From Ruminococcus sp. (GTDB lineage Bacteria > Bacillota > Clostridia > Oscillospirales > Ruminococcaceae): a stretch of DNA of 64,000 bases. The stretch covers positions 1 to 64,000 of the forward strand of contig JAFYGE010000024.1 in NCBI GenBank assembly GCA_017543335.1, written 5' to 3'. Below are positions 28,901 to 37,918 of the stretch, in pieces. Position 1 is the stretch's first letter. The number at the start of each line of letters is the position of its first letter. Both the position numbers and the translations under genes were made by a program. The notes under the pieces were generated by a model, which was given only the letters and a program-made list of their open reading frames with translations, was not told where the DNA came from and made no database searches.

Positions 28901-29631
28901 GCCTGAGGATAATTCTCACGGTCCGGGAATATAGCAGTTACCATGTTCAGACACTCGTCAGCTATCCGCACTCCCCTGTCCACACGTCTTTTCACCGATT
29001 TAATGAGCGACTTGTAATATATAGAGTCACTGAAAGGCTTGCTGTACTCTTTTTCTGCAAGTTCAAGCCATTTATCCCTGAGTGTAACAGATGCAAGGAA
29101 CTCGTCGGCTTTACTTATAACAGCTGAAAGTGCTCTATAGCTTCTTACGCAGAAGCGGTCATACATGAAAGAGATTTTCTCGTAATCATTTTCACTGTAA
29201 TAGTTAAGGAGATCGTCCATTGCCTGTGAGCGGATAACTGCATTGTCCGTATCGTCAAGCACTCCGAATCCCGACGTTATTCCCTGATCGGTTATATTGT
29301 CCCTTATAAGCTCAAAGCAGAAAGAGTTAATAGTCGAGATCTTTGCACTCTGCAAAAGCACCTGCTGTTTCAGAAGATGCTCATTTGCAGGATCATCATT
29401 TATCAAAGCACGAAGTTTCATATCAAGTCTTTTTTTCATTTCTGCTGCGGCATCATTTGTGAATGTAACTATTATCATTCTGTCCGCTCTTACTCCGGAA
29501 TCGGGATCAGCAATAAGCTTTGCAAGACGCTCTGTGAGTACCGCAGTCTTTCCGCTTCCGGCAGCCGCAGATACTATTATTGAGGAATTCCTCGCATTTA
29601 TCGCATTTTCCTGTTGACTTGTCCAAGCCAC
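25987..29631 (-). CDS. addA: ATP-dependent helicase/nuclease subunit A (AddA)
   Basis: A 1214-residue UvrD-type helicase with C-terminal RecB-family nuclease. It works with AddB to resect double-strand breaks. The Q motif is WTSQQENAI and Walker A is SAAAGSGKTAVL. DEYQDSN is Walker B, and TLHGSKGLEYPFVFI and RLLYVGMTRARQKL are helicase motifs V-VI. The nuclease motif GIVDLMFEEEDGIVLVDYKSDR lies near residue 1140. The start is GTG with GGAGGTG 8 bases upstream, 3 bases after the addB stop, so the pair is one operon. Confidence 0.97.
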   Translation of the reverse strand: MAWTSQQENAINARNSSIIVSAAAGSGKTAVLTERLAKLIADPDSGVRADRMIIVTFTNDAAAEMKKRLDMKLRALINDDPANEHLLKQQVLLQSAKISTINSFCFELIRDNITDQGITSGFGVLDDTDNAVIRSQAMDDLLNYYSENDYEKISFMYDRFCVRSYRALSAVISKADEFLASVTLRDKWLELAEKEYSKPFSDSIYYKSLIKSVKRRVDRGVRIADECLNMVTAIFPDRENYPQAEKSFAVAEDDYDKLCELQKIFDSGRFPNEEEAARLTAFGDLVRVTAKTPHNKSLRELYKAKRDQLKKIPAGVIDSISSVESDYRESAEVTMVLTEMLRKYQEFIWKRKCEKNSISFDDGERLAIELLADIDENGRIVPSETARQTAEHYDIIMIDEYQDSNNKEDLIFKLISKNFKHDSSGDPMYGDNVFLVGDVKQSIYRFRLANPRNFINTLRSSEPYTAESKSPNKAILLNRNFRSSEGVIDFVNYVFGQIMTERCGDINYNEDEMLYFGAEEYRDCGNTQAHITFIVDDPDEDEDDKSDNSDINTEAVYTAGKIAEMIESGTEVILKDGSKRPCIPSDFSILVRGNKYINVYADELEKVGVPAKGKEESGYLRAREIAVLIDMLRIINNPLLDIPMTAVMTSPMYMFTIPEIAYIKSLDREKAIYPILLGIASGDYPECDDMFFIGRINDFLGALESFRLDAVTMTIGELIGRIYDTTDFISVMQLYNDGEKKRANLRVLVQYASNYESTVAFEGSGGLGGFLRHIDRVMENGDYTQGKVASSSGDYVTIQTLHGSKGLEYPFVFIAETSHKFRFDSDTVMCSSDGRIGYTLYDPKIVRKYKTFQHTMLTEEERRDTRSEEMRLLYVGMTRARQKLFINLKCGEKTLKRIDNKINSCAIRGWDISENVGEAENYADWLWLSLFRHSEFTAISEQVGISGKDFGAPAYISDKKLFDYEIVCPEKKNVFEEAAEQEETAPNEEICAELRSYIESEYDRSLSEMPAKLSVTQITKKFKDDEEEFDFKLKRPMFKSSGSRLTGAERGTAIHTFFQYCDFDGARNDISSEIENMVEKGYISVAQAESIDKGNASAFFESDLYERMSKAKEVWREKKFMVAVSQLDIENKLMEVLSRSDGMIKGIVDLMFEEEDGIVLVDYKSDRGISAERLAERYDIQLRLYKSAIELTMNKKVKAAYLYSFELKRSVHIF

Positions 29632-29634
29632 CTG

Positions 29635-32600
29635 TCACACCTCCGTTTCCTTATCAGTTTTGTGGCTGAGTATGTCCTCTGCTTCTGCAAGTGCAGCTTC
29701 ATCCGGAGCTCTGTAGAGCATAAGCTCGGAATTATCACATATATTCGCATAATCACAGTAGTCACACGGAGCAGACTTGCCTATAATAAGCGGAACTGCT
29801 TCTGCGTGACCTGAATAAAGCTCCTCAGCCATATTCGTGAGTTTCCTGTATGTGTACTCCCTCAGACGCTTCATCGAACTTTCAGATATACAGCCCGACC
29901 TGCTGTCAAGCTCCCCGCTCTTTGTGAGCTTTGCAGGGATATACTCACCGGCTATCCCCTTTTCCATTGCGTCGAGTATTTTATAGTTACCAAGAAGAAG
30001 TCCGCTTGTTTTCAGCTCTGAACGTATCACCTTTTCATTTCTGTCCTCGATACGATGATCGTCAGCCTTTACATCGGAAAGCTGTATCGGTGAATAGAGT
30101 ACTCCTGCCGGCTTATGGTCGTCATATGAACCGCCCTTATCCGTAGAAGCAAACAGATAAAGCAGCATCTGAATATTGATACCGCCTGCCAGTGAAGCGG
30201 CATTGATGCTCTTGTGACTGCTCTTGTAGTCCACTATGCGGACATACTTTTCACCGTCTATCTCACAAGTGTCAACACGATCAACTATACCGCCGAAGCT
30301 CAGCTTCTTATTTCCTGCAAACGGAAGCACTACCGAGTGCTCCTTTCTCAGGTCAAGCTCATACTTCACAGGAGTAAATGATGAGTTCATCAGTGCGTGT
30401 TGAGTATGCATAAACACATCCGTCAGTCTTTCGGTAAGCTTTTTATATTTTAGTTCAAAGAGTCCGTTTTTGCCGAATTCACCGGCAAGCTTGTTGTTCC
30501 TGTAATTGTCGGCACAATTATTTATCTCTGTTTTCAGTTGGTCGAACGACATTGTGACAAATTCGTTTTTACTCCTTGCCGCAAGTATACTGCTAAAACA
30601 CTCATGTATCAGTTCACCGGACACTCTTGCGTCAAGCTCAACTTTCTCGCAGCTTTTCAGCTTCAGACACTGATTACAGAAATACTTGAAGTGACAAAGA
30701 TTATACTCTTCAAGGTTAGTCGAAGACAGTCTGAGCGGCTCAAAATTTTTAAGTTTCTGCATTATACTGCTGTCTATCCTATATTCCTGAGTATAACCTG
30801 AGCGGCTGAGCACATATGCTGTACGACGACTATACTCAGTATCGCTCAGCAGCACCTTTTTTATAGATGCCACAGACTCACTTTTGCTGTCACGATTCTG
30901 CATATAATGGTAAAAAGCAGAATGTAGGGTAACTGCATAATAGTGAGGCGGTATCTCTGATTCTGTTATCCTTAATTTTTGCCCTTTGAAAAGCGTTAGT
31001 ATCTGGTCTACCGGCTGACAAGGATATTTAGCCTGTCCGGAAAGGTCAGACAGCGGATATGTTATGTACAATCTTTCAGAAGCCGCAGACAGCGACTTGT
31101 ACACAACAAGTCGCTCTGACGCTATAAGGTCAGAAAGCGGACGTGATATTTCGATGCCCTGTTTTGCAAGACGCATTTTATCAGTCTCGGAAAAAAGGCC
31201 GTGTATATTGACCTGATTCGGGAAATCGCCGTCAGTTGCTCCTATCACAAATACTATCTTAGGAGAATTAAGACGTGCTGTACGTGCAGAAGCTGCTATA
31301 ACAGAGTCAAGAGTCTGCGGCGGCACTGAGTAAGTTATCTTGCCTATCATTGAGCGTATCATAAGTGCAAGCTCAGAAAATCTTATCTCACTTTCTCCGA
31401 GAGTTTCATGTATGCTGTCGAGAATATCTATGAGACATCCCCACAGTCTTTTCAGCTCAGATGCCTCAAAGTCCCTGTTTTCTTTTACGAGCTTTCCCAT
31501 AAGTCTGCCCGTATTCTTCTCCGCACCGCAGTCTACAAGATATTCATAAAGCTCCTCACACATACTTGAAGCCGTTTTCAGCTTTGACAATTTCTTTTTT
31601 AGCTTGATAAGCGGCTCTATGAAACTGTTCCGCAGTTCTTCGAGCTTTTCAAGGTCAACATCCTCAGGTGTGAAAGGTGAATTCCAGAGTTCGCCGTCTA
31701 TCCCCCATTTGTAGCAATAATTTTCAAGCAGCGAGACATCTGTCAGCTGATAGTCGAGTATACCGCTTTTTAATATCCTGAAAATATGCTCGGAGTGAAG
31801 CTTTGAAGAAGAAAGCAAAGTGAGTACAGAAGTAAAAAACACCATTATCGCCGTATGTGTGACCGGACGCTCTATACTCAAAAAATACGGAATATCGTAT
31901 CTGCCGAATGCAGCCTTGAGTACCGATGCATAGCCTGATATTTTATTAGAGATCACAGCTATATCACGATATTTCACATCAGCTTCGGTGCTTACTATAC
32001 GTTTTATCGTCGCACATACGTACTCAACTTCGCTGTACATATCCTTAGCTTCAAACACCGTAATATGCTCCGATTCGGGAGCGTCACCGGTCAGTTTCTC
32101 ACTTCTCATTATATGACTGCTCAGATATGCAAGGTCAGGATGCTTAAAGCGATAGCTCTCCTTCAAAGCGTTTACTTTAAACTCTTTTCCTTCTTCTCTG
32201 CATATATCTCTTATGCGGCGGAAAGTGTTATTGACAGTCTCAAAGAGAGTGAATTCTCCCGAATAAACGTCTTCTGTACGCAGTGTTATAGTGACATTTC
32301 CGGCAGAAGCTATTATCACTTTCATAAGTTCGAGCTGATCGCCGGTAAAGCTTTCAAACTCGTCGATATAGACTTCTTTGCCCTTAAAGTAAGAATGAAG
32401 ATTAGCTACCTTTGCTGCCTCAGCGATATTGTCAAACGAGTCCTTGAATCCATACTCGGACATTGCTCTCTCATACTCAAAAAAGACTGCCGCAATATCG
32501 TGAGTCTTATCGCCAAGACGGTCATCTATGAGCTGAGTTTTATTCACAAGTTCGTCATAGCTGATACCTGAACGCTTCATATCGCTTATCAGCTTCATTA

Positions 32601-32970
32601 TTTCTTCTGCAAATCCGTTATAACCGCTCTGACGGTCGAAATACCTGAATCCGTCCGGACGCTTTTTTACTGTATCTATCGCCTGATATATCATTATCAT
32701 TCTTGCAAGCTCGTCCGCATATTCACCATTTCTGTCCGGGTCGCCATATAGCTGAAAAAGCTGTCTTGCAAGTCCGGTAAAGCTGAGTGAATAGAGCTTG
32801 TTGAACTTTTCAGCTCCGAGATAGAAGTACAGTGTTTTATCAAATTCATAGGAATACTGCTCCGGCACGAGTATGCATAGCTCTGAATCTTTATCCGTAT
32901 CTTTTTTTATTTTGCTGAACATATAGGTAGTCTTACCGCTTCCAGCCTGTCCTGTTATGAATTCTACCAT
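29635..32970 (-). CDS. addB: ATP-dependent helicase/nuclease subunit B (AddB)
   Basis: The 1111-residue partner of AddA. The ATP site GQAGSGKTTYMFSK is at the N-terminus (residues ~6-19). The C-terminal nuclease has DYKSS, and four cysteines of the 4Fe-4S clamp are visible: CHFKYFCNQC in the middle region with CDYCDYANIC near the end. The ATG at 32970 is preferred because AGGTGG lies just upstream; the longer reading from 33012 runs through the terminator of the gene before it. Confidence 0.95.
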   Translation of the reverse strand: MVEFITGQAGSGKTTYMFSKIKKDTDKDSELCILVPEQYSYEFDKTLYFYLGAEKFNKLYSLSFTGLARQLFQLYGDPDRNGEYADELARMIMIYQAIDTVKKRPDGFRYFDRQSGYNGFAEEIMKLISDMKRSGISYDELVNKTQLIDDRLGDKTHDIAAVFFEYERAMSEYGFKDSFDNIAEAAKVANLHSYFKGKEVYIDEFESFTGDQLELMKVIIASAGNVTITLRTEDVYSGEFTLFETVNNTFRRIRDICREEGKEFKVNALKESYRFKHPDLAYLSSHIMRSEKLTGDAPESEHITVFEAKDMYSEVEYVCATIKRIVSTEADVKYRDIAVISNKISGYASVLKAAFGRYDIPYFLSIERPVTHTAIMVFFTSVLTLLSSSKLHSEHIFRILKSGILDYQLTDVSLLENYCYKWGIDGELWNSPFTPEDVDLEKLEELRNSFIEPLIKLKKKLSKLKTASSMCEELYEYLVDCGAEKNTGRLMGKLVKENRDFEASELKRLWGCLIDILDSIHETLGESEIRFSELALMIRSMIGKITYSVPPQTLDSVIAASARTARLNSPKIVFVIGATDGDFPNQVNIHGLFSETDKMRLAKQGIEISRPLSDLIASERLVVYKSLSAASERLYITYPLSDLSGQAKYPCQPVDQILTLFKGQKLRITESEIPPHYYAVTLHSAFYHYMQNRDSKSESVASIKKVLLSDTEYSRRTAYVLSRSGYTQEYRIDSSIMQKLKNFEPLRLSSTNLEEYNLCHFKYFCNQCLKLKSCEKVELDARVSGELIHECFSSILAARSKNEFVTMSFDQLKTEINNCADNYRNNKLAGEFGKNGLFELKYKKLTERLTDVFMHTQHALMNSSFTPVKYELDLRKEHSVVLPFAGNKKLSFGGIVDRVDTCEIDGEKYVRIVDYKSSHKSINAASLAGGINIQMLLYLFASTDKGGSYDDHKPAGVLYSPIQLSDVKADDHRIEDRNEKVIRSELKTSGLLLGNYKILDAMEKGIAGEYIPAKLTKSGELDSRSGCISESSMKRLREYTYRKLTNMAEELYSGHAEAVPLIIGKSAPCDYCDYANICDNSELMLYRAPDEAALAEAEDILSHKTDKETEV

Positions 32971-32984
32971 TTTATCCACCTGCC

Positions 32985-33026
32985 TGCATAAAATATGCAT
33001 ACCGATTTTCACCGGTATGCATATTA
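32985..33026 (-). terminator. Terminator of the GH25 gene
   Basis: A 12-bp stem, ATATGCATACCG/CGGTATGCATAT, with a TTTTATG tail on the minus strand. It lies just before the addB start. Confidence 0.85.
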
Positions 33027-33033
33027 TAAATTA

Positions 33034-34629
33034 TTAATAACCGTTAAGATGTGCTTCCTTCATTATAGTCGGGAAATCCTGATAAGCACGATCCATATTA
33101 ACTAAAGTAGAGATACCGTTTATAAATCCGGTAGCTGTATACTGCCACAAACCGTAAGTCTTACAGTACTGAGGTGCAGCAATATCAATATCAGTTGCCC
33201 ATACATCATACTTGCTGAAAATAGAAGTATCGAACTTGTTAGCAAAGAGATTATTAAAGCTCTTTATGCCTATATAGTATCCGTTCTTTTCAAAGTATGT
33301 GCAGAATGTTTTAGCTATTTCAGTCATCTGTTCACGGCTTAACTTTGTAAGTTCACCGCTCTCAAATACTACATACAAAGGATATTCAAACTTATAGCCC
33401 TGTATTGTCTTATAGAACAATGCAGCCTCGGAATAAGCTTCCTGAGTTGTTGTAGCGTAGCTGTACCAGTATGCACCGCAGTTTATTCCGGCAGCCTTGG
33501 CTGCTTTCATATTCTTCTCGAAATATGGGTCTTTCTGACTTGAATACTTACCGTATCCTGCACGGATTATAGCAAAATCAACTCCTGATGCCTTTACAGA
33601 CTTCCAGTTTATGTCCTTCTGCCACTCTGAAACGTCGATACCTGTTGCTACTCCCTGACTGGAACCCGGTAAAAGCGGCTTACCGCCTGCCGGTGGTGTA
33701 TATGTTGTTTCCTTACCAGTATCGGTGTATGTATCAGGTGAGATTATGTAAGGATAGTTGATATAGCAGTGATTCTTATCGACATCTGTACTTATACCGT
33801 TTATTCTGCCTGTCCAGGAATACTGCCACATTCCATAGCTTCCGCTGAAAGCAGGCTTGGAAACATTTACATGAGCTACCCATACATCGTACTTTTTCAG
33901 TGTAGTTTCAATGACCTTAGTCTGAAGCATACTTGCATAGCTGTAAAGTCCTACATAGTATCCCTTGGACTGAAGTCTTGAACAAAATGCCTCTATGATA
34001 GCTGAAACCTGAGTTGCAGACAGATTCATCTGCTTTTCAGTCTCAATATCAAAGTAGATAGGGTAATCAAATTTATACTTCTTTATTACTTCATAGCAGG
34101 ATTCAGCTTCTGCGTAAGCTCCATTAACATCAGTAGCGTAGCTGAACCAGTACGCACCGCATTTTATTCCTGCTGCCTGAGCTTCCTTTATATTATATTC
34201 AAACCAAGTGTCGACCTGATTAGGATACGCCTTAGCATTGCCGTAACCTGCTCTTATGATAGCGTAATCGATACCACTTGCCTTAACAGCCTTCCAGTTT
34301 ATTTTTCCCTGAGCATAAGAAACATCGATGCCCTCAGAATTCTTATAAATGCTCGGCTTTGGCTTTTCAACAACAGGCTGCTGAACAGGTGTTGTTGTCT
34401 TTGGCGGAACGACCTTCTGATGTGCATCATAAATATCGAAAACATTAAATGGTGCTTCTGTGGTCTCCTCCACTTTACTTTCTTCCTGATTTATGGTATC
34501 ATTAATGTCAGAGGTAACTGCACTTACTGTATCTTCCGCATAAGCAGACGGAACAACTGATGCAGCAATAGCTGCTCCGGTCATTACCATTGAGATAACA
34601 GTAGAAAGTATCCTTTTTGAAAGCTTCAT
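33034..34629 (-). CDS. Secreted tandem GH25 lysozyme-like protein
   Basis: 531 residues with a signal peptide (~1-31) and a Thr/Pro linker, then two GH25 muramidase domains (~100-290 and ~330-525). The first domain keeps GIDVSYAQG and the catalytic Asp-x-Glu in YPIYFDIETEK. The second keeps GIDVSEWQ, but the matching segment reads YPLYVVFESGE, so the first acid is replaced by Val. It is therefore probably inactive or altered and may bind peptidoglycan. SD AGGAGT precedes the ATG, and a promoter and terminator surround the gene. Role: cell-wall remodelling or attack on neighbours. Confidence 0.92.
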   Translation of the reverse strand: MKLSKRILSTVISMVMTGAAIAASVVPSAYAEDTVSAVTSDINDTINQEESKVEETTEAPFNVFDIYDAHQKVVPPKTTTPVQQPVVEKPKPSIYKNSEGIDVSYAQGKINWKAVKASGIDYAIIRAGYGNAKAYPNQVDTWFEYNIKEAQAAGIKCGAYWFSYATDVNGAYAEAESCYEVIKKYKFDYPIYFDIETEKQMNLSATQVSAIIEAFCSRLQSKGYYVGLYSYASMLQTKVIETTLKKYDVWVAHVNVSKPAFSGSYGMWQYSWTGRINGISTDVDKNHCYINYPYIISPDTYTDTGKETTYTPPAGGKPLLPGSSQGVATGIDVSEWQKDINWKSVKASGVDFAIIRAGYGKYSSQKDPYFEKNMKAAKAAGINCGAYWYSYATTTQEAYSEAALFYKTIQGYKFEYPLYVVFESGELTKLSREQMTEIAKTFCTYFEKNGYYIGIKSFNNLFANKFDTSIFSKYDVWATDIDIAAPQYCKTYGLWQYTATGFINGISTLVNMDRAYQDFPTIMKEAHLNGY

Positions 34630-34697
34630 TTCCTATCAAACTCCTTAATACTCATCACAAATAGTTACAAACAAAATATTTATGTAACCTTTTTGTA

Positions 34698-34726
34698 ATT
34701 ATAGCACAAAAATACTTGAATTACAA
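34698..34726 (-). promoter_or_regulatory. Promoter of the GH25 gene
   Basis: On the minus strand TTGTAA, 17 bases, TATAAT. The leader contains the dyad GTTACA-N14-TGTAAC. Confidence 0.8.
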
Positions 34727-34839
34727 GCATTTTATCAAAATTATGTTGAACAAATTGTATCTTTGTGAACTATGTTAATTTTACAAAGTTCTTTTTGTTA
34801 GATTTATATATACTTTATATGCAAGAATAGGTGAAAAAT

Positions 34840-35787
34840 ATGAAAGAATTTGTTATAAATGACAACGATTCGGAACAGAGAGTAGATAAGTTTATACTTA
34901 AAGCGATGCCGGATATGCCCAAAAGTATGCTATATAAGCTAATAAGAAAGAAAGATATAAAAATAAACGGCAAACGCTGTGAGCTTTCAGCTAAACTTAA
35001 CAGCGGCGATGTCGTCAGAATATATGTCAAGGACGAGCTCTCTGCACAGAAACAGCACGATATGAGCTTTCTCAACGCTGTAAACGAGCTATCTGTAGTC
35101 TACGAGGACGATAATATCATCATAGTCAGCAAGCCGGTAGGTCTTGACACTCACGCCGGAAATGAACCTGTCGACGATACCATGATAAACCGCATAAAAA
35201 AGTACCTTTATGACAAAGGCGAGTATACTCCTGATGCTGAATCCTCATTTGCTCCGGCTGTTTGCAGTCGTCTTGACAGAAATACTGCCGGTCTTATAAC
35301 AGCAGCTAAAAATGCAAAAGCTCTGAGAGATGTAAATGCTGCCATTCGTGAAGGAAATCTGCATAAAATATACAGGTGCATCTGCATCGGGGAGCTCCCC
35401 AAAAAAGAGGACACTATAACTGCTTATCACAAAAAAGACGACGGCAGAAATATAGTCCGCATATCTGATACTCCAAAAGAGGGATTCAAGCCTATTAAGA
35501 CCGGCTACAGAGTGCTGTCGAAAAAAGGCGGTCTTTCGCTTGTAGAAGTCACCCTCTATACCGGACGTACTCACCAGATCAGAGCTCACCTTGCTCATAT
35601 CGGCAATCCGCTGCTCGGTGACGGAAAATACGGAAATACCGCTGTAAATAAGCGTTTTGCAGTATTTTATCAGGCTCTTTGTGCCTACGCACTCAAATTC
35701 AATATGCCGGAGGACTCTCCCCTTCACTACCTTAATGCTCTCGACATCCACGACAATGAACCGGATTTTCAGAAGAAATATTTCTGA
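34840..35787 (+). CDS. RluA/RluD-family RNA pseudouridine synthase
   Basis: A 315-residue enzyme converting uridines in RNA to pseudouridine. An S4 RNA-binding domain lies at ~10-65 (RVDKFILKAMPDMPKSMLYKLIRKKDIKING). The synthase domain has the catalytic Asp in CSRLDRNTAGL and the GRTHQIRAHLAHIGNPLLGDGKYG signature. The ATG at 34840 has AGGTGA 7 bases upstream; an in-frame GTG at 34831 overlaps that SD and is unlikely. The rRNA target cannot be assigned from sequence. It stands alone, convergent with tyrA. Confidence 0.92.
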   Translation: MKEFVINDNDSEQRVDKFILKAMPDMPKSMLYKLIRKKDIKINGKRCELSAKLNSGDVVRIYVKDELSAQKQHDMSFLNAVNELSVVYEDDNIIIVSKPVGLDTHAGNEPVDDTMINRIKKYLYDKGEYTPDAESSFAPAVCSRLDRNTAGLITAAKNAKALRDVNAAIREGNLHKIYRCICIGELPKKEDTITAYHKKDDGRNIVRISDTPKEGFKPIKTGYRVLSKKGGLSLVEVTLYTGRTHQIRAHLAHIGNPLLGDGKYGNTAVNKRFAVFYQALCAYALKFNMPEDSPLHYLNALDIHDNEPDFQKKYF

Positions 35788-35828
35788 TCCAGTCCAAAAC
35801 CGCATGATGTGATTTGTGCAATTTTATC

Positions 35829-36680
35829 TTAGTTAGGCTGACCAACTCTGTGACGGAGGTTATCCTCTTTCAGCTCTCTGCCCTCTGCGATAAGCGACCT
35901 CATTTTGTCAGCGTCACCATTTCTGAGTGCCTCGCTGTACTTGCCAAGATTCTCTATAAGAAGGTCGAGCTCGTACTGCAAATTATCACGATTCTGCATG
36001 AAAAGGTCAGTCCACATTTTTTCGTTCATAGTAGCTATACGGGTCATATCCTGAAAGCTGCCGCCGCTGAATCCGCATTCAAGTCCAAGCTCAGGACTCT
36101 TTACATACGCACTTGAAACGATATGTGCAAGCTGAGAAGTATAAGCTATCATCTTATCGTGATTCTCCGGAGTTGTCTCAACTATCTTTCCTGCACCCAC
36201 CTCAGCTGCAAGCTTTTTAAGGAGCTCAATATCCTCAGATTTACTGTCCTCAAAAGGTGCAATGATGAAGTTTGCCTTGCAGAAAAGGTCCGCAGTACTA
36301 TTATAGTAGCCTCCGAACTCCTTACCAGCCATAGGATGTATACCTACATATCGAAGTCCGTTTGAGAGTGCAGTCTGCTTCATTCTCTCGGAAAAAGCTC
36401 CCTTGATGCCGCAAACATCTGTTACGAGAGTTCCCGCAGGTATTTTAGATGCATTTTCGTTGAAAAATCTTTCTGCCGCATCCGGGAAAAGAGCTATTAT
36501 AATGAGGTCATAGCCCTCATAGCTTCCTGTAAAAACGTCATCTATCGCTACATCACGGAGTGCAGCGTACTCAATATCATGATTGAGGTCACAGCCTGTA
36601 ACCTTGTGATATGTATATTTTTTCATGGCTTTACAAAAAGAGCCGCCTATTAATCCAAGTCCCACTACAAGAATATTCAT
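35829..36680 (-). CDS. tyrA: Prephenate dehydrogenase
   Basis: A 283-residue NAD-dependent enzyme of tyrosine synthesis. The Rossmann motif VGLGLIGGSFCKAM is at the N-terminus. GIHPMAGKEFGGYYNS and ENHDKMIAYTSQLAHIV supply catalytic-domain residues, including the His pair. There is no C-terminal ACT domain and no fused chorismate mutase, so length is at the short end of the family. Promoter TTGACT-N17-TATACT is at 36711-36739 and SD AGGAGG precedes the ATG. aroA and aroC are 13 kb away in a separate operon. Confidence 0.93.
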   Translation of the reverse strand: MNILVVGLGLIGGSFCKAMKKYTYHKVTGCDLNHDIEYAALRDVAIDDVFTGSYEGYDLIIIALFPDAAERFFNENASKIPAGTLVTDVCGIKGAFSERMKQTALSNGLRYVGIHPMAGKEFGGYYNSTADLFCKANFIIAPFEDSKSEDIELLKKLAAEVGAGKIVETTPENHDKMIAYTSQLAHIVSSAYVKSPELGLECGFSGGSFQDMTRIATMNEKMWTDLFMQNRDNLQYELDLLIENLGKYSEALRNGDADKMRSLIAEGRELKEDNLRHRVGQPN

Positions 36681-36710
36681 AATGTCCTCCTAAAGTTTTT
36701 ATCATTTAAT

Positions 36711-36739
36711 AGTATAACGCTTTAAATGGTAAAAGTCAA
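36711..36739 (-). promoter_or_regulatory. Promoter of tyrA
   Basis: On the minus strand TTGACT, 17 bases, TATACT. Confidence 0.85.
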
Positions 36740-36794
36740 TACCGGAGGTATTATTTTTTTATTTTTCTTATTCAGTACTGTCACATTATTAATG

Positions 36795-37056
36795 CGGCAA
36801 TATTATATTGATAAAATTCGTGTCGGTCAAGCCGAGGGGAGTTATATGGACGGTCCGTACAGCGTTGCTTTGCTCGCTGTACTGCTTCTTAGGTGAGACT
36901 CTGCACCCTAATCGGGTCCAGCCACCCCTGTCAGCAAGCTGACATCCCCTACCACTGGTAGGGGTAACCCCTCGCACACCCTTCCGCCAAAGGGTTGGAA
37001 ACCCTTTGGAATCCCTTTTTTGCCGACTTCGTCGTTTTATTGATGTTTGATTGCCG
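36795..37056. repeat. MITE-like/structured element D (about 262 bp)
   Basis: A non-coding block between tyrA and the amidase gene, bounded by CGGCAAT and ATTGCCG with imperfect pairing continuing inward (about 30 bp). Inside are consecutive hairpins: GTACAGCG/CGCTGTAC, GTCAGC/GCTGAC, CCCTACC/GGTAGGG and CCAAAGGGTT/AACCCTTTGG. It is clearly richer in G+C than the surrounding spacer. It has no coding potential. It could be a mobile inverted-repeat element or a structured RNA. No target-site duplication is clear. Confidence 0.55.
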
Positions 37057-37134
37057 AAGTAATAACATATTACTTACCTTTAGCATAAAATAACATTAGA
37101 GTTTTTTCTCTAAATCTAAGAAAGGAATGTTATT

Positions 37135-37872
37135 ATGCCTAAGGTTTTTTTAAGTCCTTCAACTCAGGAATGGAACGAGTACGCAACAAGCGGTAACGAG
37201 GAATTGTATATGAACCTCCTCGCTGACAGGGTCGAACCATACCTGCGTTCATGCGGTATACAGTTTGTCAGAAATGATCCGGACAGAAATGTCGGCGGTG
37301 CTATATCTGATTCAAATTCCGGTAATTATGACGTTCATCTTGCTCTGCACTCAAATGCTGCTCCTCCTAATCTTGCAGGAAAATTAAGAGGAATTGACAT
37401 ATATTTTGCTCCGGCAAGCGGTCAGAGCGAAAAACTCGCAAATATAATCGCAAACAATCTTAAAAGCATATATCCTCTGCCGGACAAAGTAAGAGCACTT
37501 CCGACAACAACTCTCGGTGAAGTGCTGCGTACAAAGGCTGTTGCAGTGCTGTGTGAGCTTGGCTATCACGACAATTTTGCAGATGAGGCATGGCTGAAGA
37601 ATAATCTCGAAACTATTGCCAAAAACTTAGTACGCTCACTCTGCGATTACTTCGGGATACCTTTTATTCCAGCAGGACCTGTATCGTGGGGAACTGTCGT
37701 TACTGACGGAAGTGGACTAAATATAAGGAGTTACCCATCAACTTCAGGTAAGATAATCGGCTCTATACCAAACGGAGCTTCTGTTACAATAAACGGCGAG
37801 ATAAATGGCTGGTACGTAGTCAGCTATAATGGCATCACCGGTTACTCCAGTGGAGACTATATCTACTATTGA
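37135..37872 (+). CDS. N-acetylmuramoyl-L-alanine amidase with SH3b domain
   Basis: 245 residues. An Amidase_3-type zinc domain (~1-175) has LALHSNAAP, a downstream Glu in VLCELGYHDN and the DNFADEAWL region. A bacterial SH3 domain (~185-245, VTDGSGLNIRSYPSTSGKIIGSIPNG, with GYSSGDYI at the end) probably binds the wall. There is no signal peptide, so export would be by lysis, a holin or a non-classical route, as for phage-type endolysins; no other phage gene is nearby. SD AAAGGA precedes the ATG. Two palindromes lie upstream: AGTAATA-ACA-TATTACT (37058-37074) and TTAGAG/CTCTAA (37096-37113). Confidence 0.88.
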   Translation: MPKVFLSPSTQEWNEYATSGNEELYMNLLADRVEPYLRSCGIQFVRNDPDRNVGGAISDSNSGNYDVHLALHSNAAPPNLAGKLRGIDIYFAPASGQSEKLANIIANNLKSIYPLPDKVRALPTTTLGEVLRTKAVAVLCELGYHDNFADEAWLKNNLETIAKNLVRSLCDYFGIPFIPAGPVSWGTVVTDGSGLNIRSYPSTSGKIIGSIPNGASVTINGEINGWYVVSYNGITGYSSGDYIYY

Positions 37873-37874
37873 TA

Positions 37875-37918
37875 AAAATATCCCCTCGATATTCGTTTAT
37901 ATCAAGGGGATGACTTTT
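37875..37918. terminator. Terminator between amidase and pncB
   Basis: Stem ATCCCCT/AGGGGAT with inner pairing GATAT/ATATC. An A-run is on the left and TTTTTA on the right, so it probably serves both convergent genes. Confidence 0.85.
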
